Positions 22,461-34,514 of a stretch of DNA of 64,000 nt are shown here, piece after piece. A program made the translations under genes and the position numbers. Origin of the DNA: Nicotiana tabacum (taxonomy: Eukaryota > Streptophyta > Magnoliopsida > Solanales > Solanaceae); NCBI RefSeq assembly GCF_000715075.1, contig NC_134100.1, positions 26,900,609 through 26,964,608 of the forward strand, in the 5' to 3' direction. The notes under the pieces were generated by a model. It was not told the DNA's origin. It saw nothing but the letters and a program-made list of their open reading frames with translations, and did not search any database. Every line of letters starts with the position of its first letter. The stretch's first letter is position 1.

Positions 22461-23189
22461 TGTGATGACCCAATAGGTCATCTAGGGATTTAACCCTTAA
22501 TTCTGTGTTTTGAAACCTCAAATGGCTCATTTTAGCCTTTCTCATTTTGCGTGCGCAATCCGTGCCTTTTTCGGAAGGGTTTTATGTGAAAAATTGATTA
22601 AAATGTAAAATCGTGCTTTAAAACTCACTTAGGTTGGCTTCGATCAATATTTTGAGCAAATGGACCCAAATTCGTATTTTGATAATCCCGGTGGGTCCGT
22701 ATCGTGATTTAGGACTTAGGTGTATGCTTGAAATCGAATTCGGAAGTCCCTAGCTCGAATTATCGTAATTTATTGAAAACTAGAAGCTTAAAGGTTTAAA
22801 GAATTAAAAAGTTTTACTGAAGTTTGACTTTGTTGATACCGGGTCTGAATTTTTGTTCCGGAACTTGGTATAGGCCCATTACTATATTTATGACTTCGTT
22901 GCAAAATTTGGTGCAAAACGAAAGTGATTTGACGTGATTCGGACGTCAGGTTGTTAAAATGAAAGTTCTTAAGTTTTATTGAAAATTTCATTCGTTTTGG
23001 CATCCGATTCGTAGTTCTAGGTGTTATTTTTTTATTTTAATCGCGTGAGCGAGTTCCTATAATATTTTTTGACTTGTGTGCATATTTGTTTTAGAGCCCC
23101 GAGGGCTCGGGTGAGTTTCGGATAGGCTACGGAAGTTTTTGAACTTAGAAATTCTGGTTTTCTTTAACTTCTGCTGTCATCTGGTGTTC

Positions 23190-23530
23190 TCTTCTTCGCG
23201 ATGCGAAGATACTCCCGCGATCGCGAAGAGTAAACTGGGCTGAGGTGGATTTTTCCTCTATTCTAACATGAGGGTGAGGACGTGAACGCGAAGAAGTGGT
23301 GGGATCACCCTTTGCGAACGCATCCAGCACTACGCGAATGCGATGAGTAAGGGGTCTGGGTGGGGAGTAGGGGTTTGTTCTACGCGAACGCGAGCTCAAG
23401 CTTTCGAACACGATTGGGGGGGAGGGGGACAGACCATCACGAACGCGTAGAACCCCTAGCGAACGTGAAGGCTACTTGGGCCGCTGCACTTGGCGATCGC
23501 GTTAGGCCTTTCACGAATGCGAAGAAGTCC
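23190..23530. repeat. CpG-word block (GCGAACGCGA family)
   Basis: Multiple cgcgatcgcgaag, cgaacgcg and gcgaatgcg words spaced by 10-30 bp, starting about 735 bp into the LTR. GC content is clearly above the flanking LTR. Confidence 0.75.
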
Positions 23531-24333
23531 TGACTCCCAGTGACTTAAATATTTCAAAGAAGGGATTTCACCCCCTTTCCATTAGAGCTTGGCCTAGAGG
23601 CAAATTTGAAGAGAAAAGTCATCACCAATTCATAGGTTAGTATACTTTAACTCATTTTATTCCATTTTCAACATCACCAATTTCTCCTTAATCTTTGTTC
23701 TTACATGGTAGAAAACTTGGGATTTAGGAAGAATTATTTTTTTTCAAATTCGGGATTTGGACCTCAATTTAGGGTCGAATTTCGAAACTAATTACATAAG
23801 CGGGTCGGGGTTGACTTTTATTGACTTTTTGGGAAAAGTGTAAAAATCCTATCTTTATGTATTTTAATTGATTCCCTTAGTATTATTTGAAGTTATCGAG
23901 TCAATTTTTGCTAGATACGCTTGGTTTGGAGGCAGATTCTAGAGGAAAGGTCCCGGTAGAGCTGTGAGTTGATTGCGGAGTGAGGTAAGTATCGTGGTTA
24001 ACCTTGACTTGAGGGATTAGGACTTGTTTGCCTATTTGCTACATGCTTAAATATTTGAGTACAACGTATATGTGAGGTGACGAGCACTTATGCATTGTTG
24101 TTGGGTTAAAGCATGCGGGTGGGACTTGTTTCCTTGTGATTTACTATTTTTCTTTAATTATAACATTCATGCTTAAATTAGATTATTATTTATTTGATCA
24201 TCCTTTCTGCATTTATGAATTAATTGTGATGGTTGAGTATTTTTGGAAGTTGAGGTTTGGCATCTTGGAACCATTATTGACGTAAGGTTTATTCTCGCAT
24301 TATCTGTCTCCCAAAGCTTTATATCCATTACTG

Positions 24334-24504
24334 CATGGTAAGGGAGAGTGTAAAAGCACGAAGGGTGATACCGTGCCATATTTATCGTTTCATGGTGAGG
24401 TTGAGAGTAAAAGCACGATTGGTGTTGACATGTCGTCTTTATCGTATCATGGTGAGGTTGAGAGTAAAATCACGATGGATGATGTCGTGCCGTCTTTATT
24501 CATT
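24334..24504 (+). repeat. 57-bp tandem repeat in LTR, 3 copies
   Basis: Units start at 24334, 24391 and 24448 with catggtgaggttgagagt-type sequence, exactly 57 bp apart. The same motif in reverse orientation forms arrays at 53340-54200 and 57590-57900. Confidence 0.9.
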
Positions 24505-25181
24505 TTGTTTATCCGTTTTTATTGGTTGATGATTTATGTGGCTATTTTATGTTTTTATTCCTGTTGTGATTATCGTATCTTGTTCCCCTTTTGCATGTCC
24601 CCTCCCAATTTTACATATTGAATCTCTCTTTATTACTATGTTGCACATATAGTTAAGATGTACATGTTAAATTCCGTGAGTGTCCTATCATAGCCTCGTC
24701 ACTAACTCATCGAGGTTAGGCTCAACACTTACGAAGTATATTAGGTCGGTTTACGCATGCTATACTTTGCACTTCGTGCGCATATTTTGGTACTGCTCCC
24801 AGCTGTATGTGAGGTGTTTCAGCTCAGATTATCAGATTTGGAGACTCGAGGTAGAACTGCTGGCGTCCGCAGACCTTTAAGTCCCCTCCCTCTTTCCTCA
24901 TTTACTGTTCATTTCATCCAAAATAGTTGTATATATTTCAGACCCTATTTGTAAAACTTCTAGTAGCTCATGCACTTGTGACTCCAGATCTGGGTTTTGT
25001 ACTTAGATATTTTGGTTATTATGCTACTTCGTACTTCATTTTAGCTTCGTTTCAATTTTATTGGTTTTAATTATTTGATTTTTAAAAATTGGCTTACGAA
25101 TTTCTTTAATGTTGGCTTGCCTAGCGAGTAAAATATTAGGCGCCATCACGGTCTCGAAGGTGGGGATTCTGGGTCGTGATA

Positions 25182-28100
25182 GATTTTTAGAAATTAAAAT
25201 CAAGAGTAGAGTAGATTAATGATGGGGATGCTAACACCACATTTTTCCACATATCTGCTATCCAACAAAGCAGGAAAAATAGGATATTAGGTTTAAATAA
25301 TTTAGTTGGTAATTGGACTTTTCACCCTCAAGGAATCCAGGATATTATTATAGGACACTTTAAAAATATCTATACAACTGAGCTAACTTCATGCCCCAAA
25401 ACCATTGAACCTAACCCAAGCCTACTCCACATACTCTCTAACCAAGATAAGAAAACACTTGTTAAACAATTTTTATTAACTGAAATCAATAATGCTATTA
25501 AATCTTTTAAACCGTTAAAGGCACCAGGCCCGAATGGCATCCACCCAATTTTCTTTTAGAAATAATGGGCTGACACAAAATCAGCTATCATTGATACTGT
25601 ACAAAAGCTTTTACTACATTAGTGATCCCGAAGAATATAAACAAGACATTCTTCATGCTTTTTCCAACGGTAAAGCACCCAAAAAATATCTTTCAATATA
25701 GGCCCATCAGCCTATGCAACACAATCTACAAGACTATTACCAAGATTGTAGTAAATCGTATGTGCCCCTTTCTCAATAATATAATTAGTCCAAACCAATG
25801 CAACTTTATTCCAGGAAGGGGAGTAATTGACAATGATATAATTGTTCAAGAAGTCACCACTCTTTCAGGAAATGTACTAGTAGAACTAGGAAAATAATGC
25901 TCAAGATCAATCTGGAAAAGGCTTTTGACAGACTTGAATGGTCCTTTGTTAGGAGCTCGCTCCAAGCGCTTAATTTCCCACAAGACCCAATAACTCTAAT
26001 CATGAATTGTATATCAGGTACTACAACATCAATCATTGCTAATGGAAAACCTACCGAATTTTTTGAACCTTCAAGGGGTATTCGTCAAGAGACCCACTTT
26101 CACCGTACCTATTCATAATCCGTACGCAATCTTTAACAAGATGCATTGATCATGAGGTAAACATACTGAATTGGAAGCCCATTAAATTAAGCCACGATGG
26201 ACCCACCATATCTCGCCTCTTATTTGCTGATGATCTTATTCTTTTCTCAGAGGCAAACATAACACTAGTGCAACTTCTATCATAAATGTATTCAATTTCA
26301 TATCCCGTCAATCAGGTCAAAGAATAAAATTTTCAAAATCAAAAGTAATTTTTTCCTCAAATGTAACACCCCAAGCCTAAATAACTCTAGCTACCATACT
26401 AAACATTAGGACCACAAACAATGTAAGGAAGTATCTACGTTTCCCCATTACCAACTCACATCCTAAAAGTTCAGACTAACAATTATTACTTGATAGAATT
26501 AACACCAGACTAAAAGGCCGGAAAGCTAAACTTTTAACTTTAGTTGGGAGACTAACACTTATACAATCTACACTTTCTGTTATCCCCACACACTCGATGC
26601 AACTTAACCTTCTACTAGCAAAGACTAGAAATAATATTGGCCGCATCCAATGTGATTTCCTATGGGGCTCTACCAGGGACCACAGAAAATTACATCATAT
26701 TAATTGGGATACTGTAACAACATTTAAGAAAGACGAAGGACTTGGGTTGTACAAAGCAAAAGGGAATAATGTCGCCCTTCATTCAAGTTTACTATGTAGG
26801 TACTATTCCAACCCTGAATCTCTCTGTGCTAAAGTGATTAAGGGTAAATATCTTAACAATAGACAAAGAACTACTATGACCTCTAAAAACAATGACTCGT
26901 ACATTTGGTAAAGCACTTCGAAAGCGCACATGTTGTTTTCTAGAGCATTAGCATAGAATCTTGCCAATGGAAGACACATAAACATTTGGCAAGATAGATG
27001 GATCATTGGCAAAGACACACTAAGGGAATTAGTGGAAGACCTCCTTAACAAAGATGATTTTAATAAAAACATGTATCATGTTATCAATAATAAACTATGG
27101 AACATCGACGCTCTCTCGTACAACCTTCCACCTACAATTTCTGACCTCGTAACACAAACATACATTCCCTTCTCCGACAACACAAATAATACGTTCTTCT
27201 GGAAAGAAACAGAGGATGGAAATTTCTCAAGAAAATCCACATCCAACTTATTCATCAAACTAATAGAAACAAATCCAAATATAAACAACTATAACCATAA
27301 TTGGATATGGAAAGCACATTGTCACAACAAGCTAAAAATATTTCTCTGGCTTCTAGTACATCAACGACTTTCCACTGCCACAATACTAAATCAAAAGAAG
27401 ATAATAGACTCTAGTAACTGCCCACATTGTGGGATTGAGGAAAACATAAACCATATATCCTTCCAATGAACAATGCCATATAGGGAGTTTTACACATTAG
27501 CACATCATCTTCTAATCAATTAGACTGGATAAAGAGTATGTGTATCTCTACATTTAACACTAACCTACCGAATAACACTCAAATTCCCCTATTAGTACTA
27601 ACACCTATAATCCTTTAGCATATATGGATCAACCGAATCATAAAAAACTTCAAAAATTGTTCTAATCTCATTGATAGTGAAAGAATAATTACATGCGCAA
27701 TGGAATACCTATACCTAACAAATCATAGGATTCAAACACAAAAATTTCCAACATACAACTCAAGTGGACCCTACCGCCACCAAATATCTATAAACTAAAT
27801 ATAAATGGGTGCACATAAAAAACTCCAACATCGGAGGAGCAGGAGGAATCATCAGAGATTCAAATGGAAACTGGATCGATGAATTGTCTAGTCACATAGT
27901 GGCATCATCATATACAAGGGGAAATAATTGCATTAGTCAAAAGTTTGGAACCGACATTCATAAAAAATCGTACACCGATAATAGTGGAAACGGACTGCAG
28001 GTACTAATTTCCTTATTAAACAACAAATTCGACAACAAAGCTAATGTTAGTTTTCTACATGACTACAGGTTCCTGCTCGATGCAATGGGCTAATCGATTG

Positions 28101-28200
28101 TTAGGCGCATATAACATAAAGGGAACCAACTAGCGCATACACTAGCAAAATATGGGAGCAATTGGAACTCACATACTTATGCTGAGTGTGAAAACTACTT
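25182..28200 (+). pseudogene. LINE ORF2: reverse transcriptase, zf-RVT and RNase H (broken)
   Basis: RT motifs appear in order: KAPGPNGIHPIFF near 25530, YRPISLCNTIYK near 25705, LEKAFDRLEW near 25910, a GIRQ block near 26085 and catalytic FADDLILF at 26223-26245 (Asp-Asp intact). A zf-RVT-type domain at about 27180-27465 includes the CPHCG zinc ligands. An RNase H-like domain of the plant L1 type begins near 27810 (NSNIGGAGGIIRDSNGNW) and ends near 28160 with GNQLAHTLAKYG. Frameshifts near 25560, 25895 and 26095, and many stops from 26280 to 26600, inactivate it. The domain order endonuclease-RT-zinc-RNase H matches plant L1 elements. Confidence 0.82.
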
Positions 28201-28342
28201 CTGAAGTGAACCGCCTTCATTTACTTTCTCTACTTTCTGCAAAGACTTATTAGAGGCCGCATTATTAAGATCAGTTCCATACTGTAATAACACTTCGTAA
28301 TTTCCTTCTTTATAATAAGTTTCTCTATTTAGCAAAAAAAAC
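25182..28342 (+). mobile_element. L1-type LINE, right segment with poly-A tail
   Basis: This continues ORF2 exactly where 8744 stopped (an LEIK segment leading to GDANTTFFH-type sequence) and ends with an A run at 28333-28340. The host target duplication cannot be tested because the 5' end is not visible. Confidence 0.78.
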
Positions 28343-28505
28343 ACTTATCAAAGGAGGTGGTTGAAGTGACAATTTCATTTTGTTTTTAAAACATGCATAT
28401 CTTGTGTTGATAATCTATTAAATCTGTTCTGATTTTGTTTCTCAATCTGACTGCCTAGTTTTCATACTTCCATATTTATCCAAAATTTCAATCAAAATAC
28501 AAACA
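28343..28505. other. Short spacer, no gene
   Basis: 163 bp of AT-rich sequence between the LINE tail and chromovirus copy 2. It ends in AAACA, the left half of the likely target duplication. Nothing coding is visible. Confidence 0.6.
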
Positions 28506-29179
28506 TGTAACGATCCGACCGGTCATTTTGAGAGTTAAAGCTCATGTCCCCTATTAACTGCTTCCCCCGTATCTATTTCTGCTCTTGTGACTTGCTGGGA
28601 GGTTTCATTCTAGGTTTTGAAGTGTTTTGGGACACATAGTCCCTAAATGGAGGCTTAAGTCTTAGAATTTGGACCGTAGACGGAACGGTGTGAAGACGAC
28701 TCCGGAATGGATTTCAATCCGCTAGTTCCGTTAGGTGATTTTAGTCTTAGGGAAGTGCCTGGATTGTATTTTGGAGATCCGTAGCTCATTTAGGCTTGAA
28801 ATTGTGAAAGTCAAATTTCTAGAGATTTGGACCAGCAGTAGAATTTTTTACATCGGGGTCGGATTCCAATTTGAGAAGTTGGAGTAGGTCCGTAGGGTTA
28901 AAAATGGCTTGTGTGCAAAATTTGAGGTCATTCGGATGTGGTTTGATAGGTTTCGACATCGGTTGTAGAAGTTTGAAAGTTTTAAGTTCTTTAAGTTTGA
29001 ATCGGAGGGTGATTCGTGATTTTAGAGTTGTTTGAGGTGGTTTGAGGGCTCGACTTAGTTCATATGGTGTTTTACGACTTGTTGGTATATTTGGTTAAGG
29101 TCCCAGGGGCCTCGGGTGTGTTTCGGATGCTTAACGGGTTGAAATTTGGACTTAGGACATTGCTGAAGTTTCAGACATC

Positions 29180-29475
29180 TGGTGTTTACGCACCTGCGGT
29201 GGGGAAATCGTAGGTGCGGGCTCGCAAATGCGAAGAAGCAAGTGCAGGAGCGGATTTGGAAGCTTAGGGTGGGATCGCAGGTGCGAGGTTAGTTCTGCAT
29301 CTGTGATGCCCGCAGATGCGGTGAAGGACCGCATAAGCGAACATGTATCCACAGGCGCGCTCACGCAGGTGTGGCCCCATTGCCGCAGATTCGGACCCAA
29401 CCTTCATAAGTTACTTTCGCACCTGCGATGCTTTTCTCGCAGGTGCGCGGTTGTTGGCTCGCAGAAGTGAGTTCG
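29180..29475. repeat. CpG-word block (GCAGGTGCGG family)
   Basis: Reiterated cgcacctgcg, gcaggtgcgag, gcagatgcgg and gcgctcacgcaggtg words, starting about 680 bp into the LTR. The partner block is at 46727-47010 in the other LTR. Confidence 0.75.
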
Positions 29476-30341
29476 CTGGGCAGAAAAGAGAGAGTTTCGA
29501 GGGTTTGAATTCATTCTTCATTTTTGGACTTAAGAGCTTGGAAATTGGAAATTCTTCGAGGGATTTTCAGAGAAAGCTTTGGGGGTAATGATTCCTAACT
29601 CTTTTTTGGTTGTATTTCATTGATCCATGTTGTTTTCTTCATTAAATTAAGAAATTTGGGTGAGAAGTTGGAAAAATGGGGGAAAAGTTCTTCAATCAAA
29701 TTTTTATAGTTTTGATTGGGATTTAGACATCGGATTTAAATAATTTTGGTACGATTGAACTTGTGAGTGAATGAATGTTCATAATTTGTGACTTTTAACC
29801 GATTTCGAGACGTGGGCCCGGGAAGGCTTTTTGGGCGATTTTCTAATTTCTTGCCTTAGCTTTGATTTCATTAGCTAGATTAGTTTTTTATAGCTATATT
29901 TATGTTATGTAATTGGTTTTGGCTAGATTTGGGGAATTCAGAGTCGGATATTCGAGGAAAGAGCATTGTGATAAATTGATTTGAGCTTGGTTCGAGGTAA
30001 GTGACTTGCCTAACATTGTATGGGAGAACTCCCCTTAGGATTTGGTACTGTTTGATATATGAGCGTCGTGTACGTGAGGTAATAAGTGCATACACGGGCT
30101 ATTTTTTGAAAAACTATGTTTTCATTAAGTAAAATATATATTTTACTTTAACTGAGCTACACTAGTATATATAATTGTCATGTTTAGTTAAGAACAACAT
30201 GTCTACGTGTCTTAATTGCTTATCAAAACTCTTTACAGCATGCTTAGTGAATTTCCCACTTCTTCATTGACGTGTACTTAGTCTAAATCATAGGATTTCC
30301 GAGTTGTAGTCGTAATTCTATTGTTTGAGCTGCATATTAAC

Positions 30342-30530
30342 TTTGGGACTACGGAACGGTATTCCGGGAGATCCCCTTGTACTGCATATTTACTTTGGGA
30401 CTATGAAACGGTATTCTAGGAGATCCCTTAGCACCGCCTATTTACTTTGGGACTGCGGAATGGTATTCCGGGAGATCCCCCTGCACATTTACGTTTGGGA
30501 CTACGGGATGGTATCCTGGGATATCCTCTA
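30342..30530 (+). repeat. 52-bp tandem repeat in LTR, 4 copies
   Basis: Units beginning tttgggactac start at 30342, 30394, 30446 and 30494. The other LTR has the same array at 47886, 47938, 47990 and 48038, with the same 52/52/48 spacing. Confidence 0.9.
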
Positions 30531-30712
30531 TTGTTATCTCTGTGTTCTCAGCTGTTGTCTTTCTATGATTCTATTCCTGTTTGATTTTTGTAACTGTGAT
30601 ATCTCATTATATATTATTACATTATATTTATACCAATAGGGCCCTAACCTAATTTCGTCACTACTCGACCGAGGTTAGGCTTGGCGCTTATTGGGTACTG
30701 TTGTAGTGTACT

Positions 30713-31631
30713 TGATGTTTTAAGTGTCAATACCACACAATAGAGGGATGATTTGTGTGGTACCCAATTTTTTGCTTAACTAGTCTATAGAAGAACCTGG
30801 TTCTTATAGGTGTTCCAACTACTACTATTTGCGAAATAAAAAGTAAATAAAATGAAGAACACAGAGATTTTACGTGAAAAACACCTAGCTCAAAAGGTGA
30901 AAAAACCACGACCTACTACTCAGTAGGATTTTCCCAAACTTCCACTAAAATCACTGAGCCAAAACATCATTTACAAAAACTCTTTGTAAACCTAAGGATT
31001 AACTCTAATCTCATTGTGGCACACATCCTCAACTGTTGCGATAACTTTAAGTTAGCTATAACTTGAACACTCTAGGTACCTAATACAATTGCTTCTATGA
31101 AAGCTGAAAAGTACAACTTTAAACCACCTACTATAATTGAACTAGAATAAAAGATAGACACAATGGAACTGGTTCTTCTATCTCGTTCAAGTAGCTTCAG
31201 GTGTGCACACTCCCACATAAATTGCTTGCAAAATTGCCTTGTTCTTTTGCTCTCAATTTAGTTAACTTCTGCGTATGCGCATTACCTGTAAAAGAGAACA
31301 ATACTGACATTTAATAGGTTAGTAATCAGAGTTTGATTAGAACTCAATTGCTGCTCTCCTATCGTAGAAGAGTTCATGATGATCTCAAACTCTAACACTA
31401 TCTTCATCCTAGATTGTGTTCTCTTCATATAAGGAGACTTTTTCCCCTTATCCAATATGCAACCTTTTCGATCAGATCAGGAGATATTGCTGCTTGATCA
31501 GTAGGACTTATCTCCTTCACGTGCATCTCACATGTATAGGTTGATCATGGCTGTTCTTCACAAGATGGACCTTGTCCATGACTGAGTTCTTTTTGTCATT
31601 CTTCAAAACTTCACTTGTTCTTGGGCCAACA
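30713..31631 (-). repeat. 3' LTR of the SIRE element
   Basis: 919 bp. In element orientation it starts TGTTGGCCC at 31631 and ends CATCA at 30713. It is highly similar to 39555-40479, by eye about 90% or more. Confidence 0.9.
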
Positions 31632-32098
31632 AATTCCCCCTTTTTGATGATGACAAACTCTGTGCTTTTTACTGATTTGGAACCTATAAGAACTCAGCTT
31701 AACCATCAATACTAAACTTAGAAAATTCACTTATCATCAAGGACCAGGTTAATTAGGTTATAAATATCACTTATTTTCAGAATGTGTAAAGCACAATGTT
31801 TATTCCCCCTTTTGGCATCATCGAAAAGTTACATACAAAGTGTGATACCCAGATTTTAATAAGTACTCATGGCCACTGGGGCAACTGCAAGTGCAATCAT
31901 GGTGCAATCATTAGTAATCAAGCAAACATATTTAAACTATCAAGGACAGATTAATCATTGAACAAGAGCAAAACAGTAGTTATCATTGGCAGAGATATGT
32001 TGCCACCAACAATCCACAAAAAGAAAGAAAAACATTCAAACCATGAGCAAAAAAAAAAACAAAAGATAGAAACATCCCTAATCTGGGTCACGGAGGTA
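31632..32098 (-). other. SIRE PPT and 3' untranslated region
   Basis: The reverse complement of 31632-31645 is AAAAAGGGGGAATT, next to the LTR. A second ccccctttt-type tract at 31803-31813 could be an extra upstream PPT, a feature described for Sireviruses. No coding content is seen. Confidence 0.6.
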
Positions 32099-33874
32099 CT
32101 AAACATACCCTATTTCCCATTTCTTCAGAGTCACATTTAGCCTGTCCAGAACTGTGGTTAGAATAAAGCCATAGGGAGTAGCATGGACCTTGGAGCAGTT
32201 TATGACCCTGTCTAGCAGCTTGTTAATGAAGGCAGGCTAGTTGATTTGCTTTCCTTTCTCCAGGCACTCCATAAGAACTAGATCCATGTAATTAGCAATG
32301 TGCCTTCTCTCCTGTCTGGGCAATAAACACTTGTTGACAAATTCAGACAAGACCTTGTGCTCAGGCCTCATTTCACTTTTCTGCACCGCCCTGGCTTCAT
32401 TAACCTCTTCTGAATCACAAAACCTCATGGTGATTGCAAGAGCAGCAGGAAGGGAGTCCTGGCAGGGCCACCTTTGCCTTGTATAGTCATCAAACCCTTC
32501 AGAGGGCATGTCCAGGATCTCTCCCAGTTTCTTTGCATCAAACTGCACTTAGACTCCTTTCACCAGGCTACTAACAATGCCATCCTTAACCGCAACATTG
32601 GCCATAAATTCAATTAGCTCATTTCTGGCTAGCCTACCATCCATCTGAAGGACCATGTCCTTCCATCCCTGAGCAGCTAAAGTATCCACCAATCCCATCA
32701 TTCTTGGTTCCACCAGGTCTTTCAGCAGTCTACCCTTTAATATCTTTCTTTTTCCAAACATGGCAAGCTTATCCTATTCCTTCTCAGAATCATTTTCTTC
32801 TTCTTCTCCACTCCAGTCATCATCTTCAAAAAAATTTAATTGTTTAGTTTTCACTACAGATCTTGTCCTGTTGTCTAGTGTAGGTTCACCGGCCTCAGAC
32901 ACAAAGGAAGACTTTTTGGAGAAGGTCTTGGTATTTTTAGGCTTGGGGGTAGGAACCTCCACTAATGTACCTCTTTCTTGATGGACCAGTTCCATCTCCT
33001 CTTCCTCAACAGCCTTTGAGGGTTCTGCAATCTTTCCCTTTCCTTTATCCATTTTCTTTTTCTTACTCTCTTTTAAAGCCCTTTGTAGATCAACTTCACT
33101 CTGCTTTACCCTACTTCTTGTGGCTCTACCCCTTGGCAGTGAAGAGGCAGTAGGTGTTGGGGATGAAGCCTTTATTTTCTTGGAAGGCTTAGGAACATTA
33201 GGGGCTTTTGTTGTGGGAGTTCTGCGTCTCTTTGGGTCATAACTTGCCCCAACCTTTTTCAGTAGGTCTGCTAGGGTCTCTTTAGTAGATGAAACAAGTT
33301 CATCTCTCTGTGTGCTCAGATGAACCAACCCCTTAGTAGCTTCCCTAGAACTACTTCCCCCTGACTTCATGCCACTCTCTTCTACCCTTTCTTGTGCAAC
33401 CCCATAGATAACAAGAACTGCTCCCTTCCCATTTCCCCTCTCATTACCACATGCACCCTCTCTCTTTTCTTTTTCGGAGTTATTTTTACCTCCACTCCTT
33501 TGTGACCCTGGTACTTCTACATCCTTAACAGACCCAATCAGAATGAACCTAGATTCTAGATTCTCAGACACAGAAGAAATTACCTTAGATGGAGATTCTT
33601 GAGGCTTTTCAGAGTCAGAAGACCCAGGTCCTTCCCCCTCAATAGCGGATTGATATGATTCAGAATCAGAGCTAGAGCTGGAGTTTTGGCCCTGGCTTCC
33701 CTTAAACTTTTCATTTAATTTCTTCCTAGGAGCCCCAGACGGTACAATATTTCGAGCAAGTATTTTCAGCCTACGTAGTCTGGGTTTTGGCGATGTACTG
33801 GGTGGAGAAGGTGTGGTTGAATTTGAGAGAGATGGTAGTGGAGGAGTTCCAGGATTGTCTTGTGGGTTAGTCAT
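32099..33874 (-). pseudogene. SIRE env-like ORF with 'putative plant transposon protein' domain
   Basis: One minus-strand frame from ATG 33872-33874 to TAG 32099-32101 has only three internal stops (at about 32774, 32549 and 32237). The first 366 codons are open. The N-terminus is Pro/Ser-rich (TPPLPSLSNSTTPSPP), then acidic Ser/Glu-rich, then basic nuclear-signal-like clusters (KKKMDKGKGK). The C-terminal third has LVDTLAAQGWKDMVLQMDGR, PSEGFDDYTRQRWP and EHKVLSEFVNKCLLPR. These resemble the plant transposon protein domain also seen in the Athila ORF at 13870. No clear signal peptide or transmembrane helix is seen, so 'env-like' is positional only. It lies after pol, as in SIRE1. Confidence 0.75.
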
Positions 33875-34514
33875 GATTGTTGGTTTCTTGAGAGAATTTG
33901 GGAATTTAGAGTTTTAGGGCAAGTAAAAGTGAAGAAATTTTTTGACGGTTTGGAATTATAAAGATGGCAGGAGAAATGATGTGTATTTAAAGAGAAATAC
34001 ACATTTAATAGGTAACGACAACCTTTTGCAGTGGTCAAATAGAGGTCTAATCAACCTGAAATTTCAGATTTTGAATGATCGGTTTATCTTCCCTAGATTT
34101 TAGGCAAAGTTTTTGGTTTAGAGTTCTAGGCAAACAGAAGTGGTTCAATGCTAACAGATAGAATTTTCTTGGAATTTAACAAGTATAGGACTTCAACTCA
34201 TGATTGAATATTAATCTTTCTAATTGTGCAGAGTATAGAAAACATATCTTAGCTTTCATATGAACCCATACTGGTGAACCAAGTTCTTCATTTAGAAGTC
34301 TCTTGAGCATGCCTCAAATGCCATAATAGAGAAAATTTTGTAAGAGATCAGTGAGTCATATAAGCACATGTCACAGGAGTATACTAATTAAAGTATGAAG
34401 CTGAGTAAGAATGAATCTAGATAATTACACAAGTTCAGAATTCCTAGCCAAAACATTTTTTTCCTTTTTTCATTTTTTTTTTCATTTTTTTCATTGTATT
34501 CTGAGCTGGACCTA
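33875..34514 (-). other. Spacer between SIRE pol and env-like ORF
   Basis: Non-coding AT-rich sequence of about 640 bp with a homopolymer T tract near 34455-34495. No ORF has recognisable content. Confidence 0.6.

Larger units (their letters stand above)
8745..25181 (+). mobile_element. Chromovirus (Tekay/Del-like Ty3/gypsy) copy 1, interrupted by Athila
   Basis: It starts TGTGATGACC at 8745 and ends at 25181 with GTCGTGATA, a diverged CA end. The two LTR starts (8745 and 22461) share long identical blocks. Flanks are TATTT (8740-8744) and GATTT (25182-25186), a near-perfect 5-bp target duplication inside LINE ORF2. The interior keeps the gag tail, protease, RT, RNase H, integrase and chromodomain region from 18809 to 22450. 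Athila sequence occupies 9661-18808. The 3' part of the 5' LTR, the PBS and most of gag are missing. Confidence 0.82.
22461..25181 (+). repeat. 3' LTR of chromovirus copy 1
   Basis: 2721 bp from TGTGATGACC to GTCGTGATA. It contains the CpG-word block (23190-23530), a 57-bp tandem repeat (24334-24504) and an end region (cctagcgagtaaaatattaggcgcc) shared with the solo LTR at 52626. Confidence 0.85.
28506..30712 (+). repeat. 5' LTR of chromovirus copy 2, first part
   Basis: It starts TGTAACGATCC and matches 46040 onward. It is cut at GTACT (30708-30712) by the SIRE insertion and continues at 40485. Confidence 0.88.

Noticed and set aside
32774..33874. Host nuclear protein gene (Ser/Lys-rich 366-codon ORF)
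   Set aside because: Its position between SIRE pol and 3' LTR, on the element's strand, and its C-terminal continuation into the plant transposon protein domain mark it as the SIRE env-like ORF.
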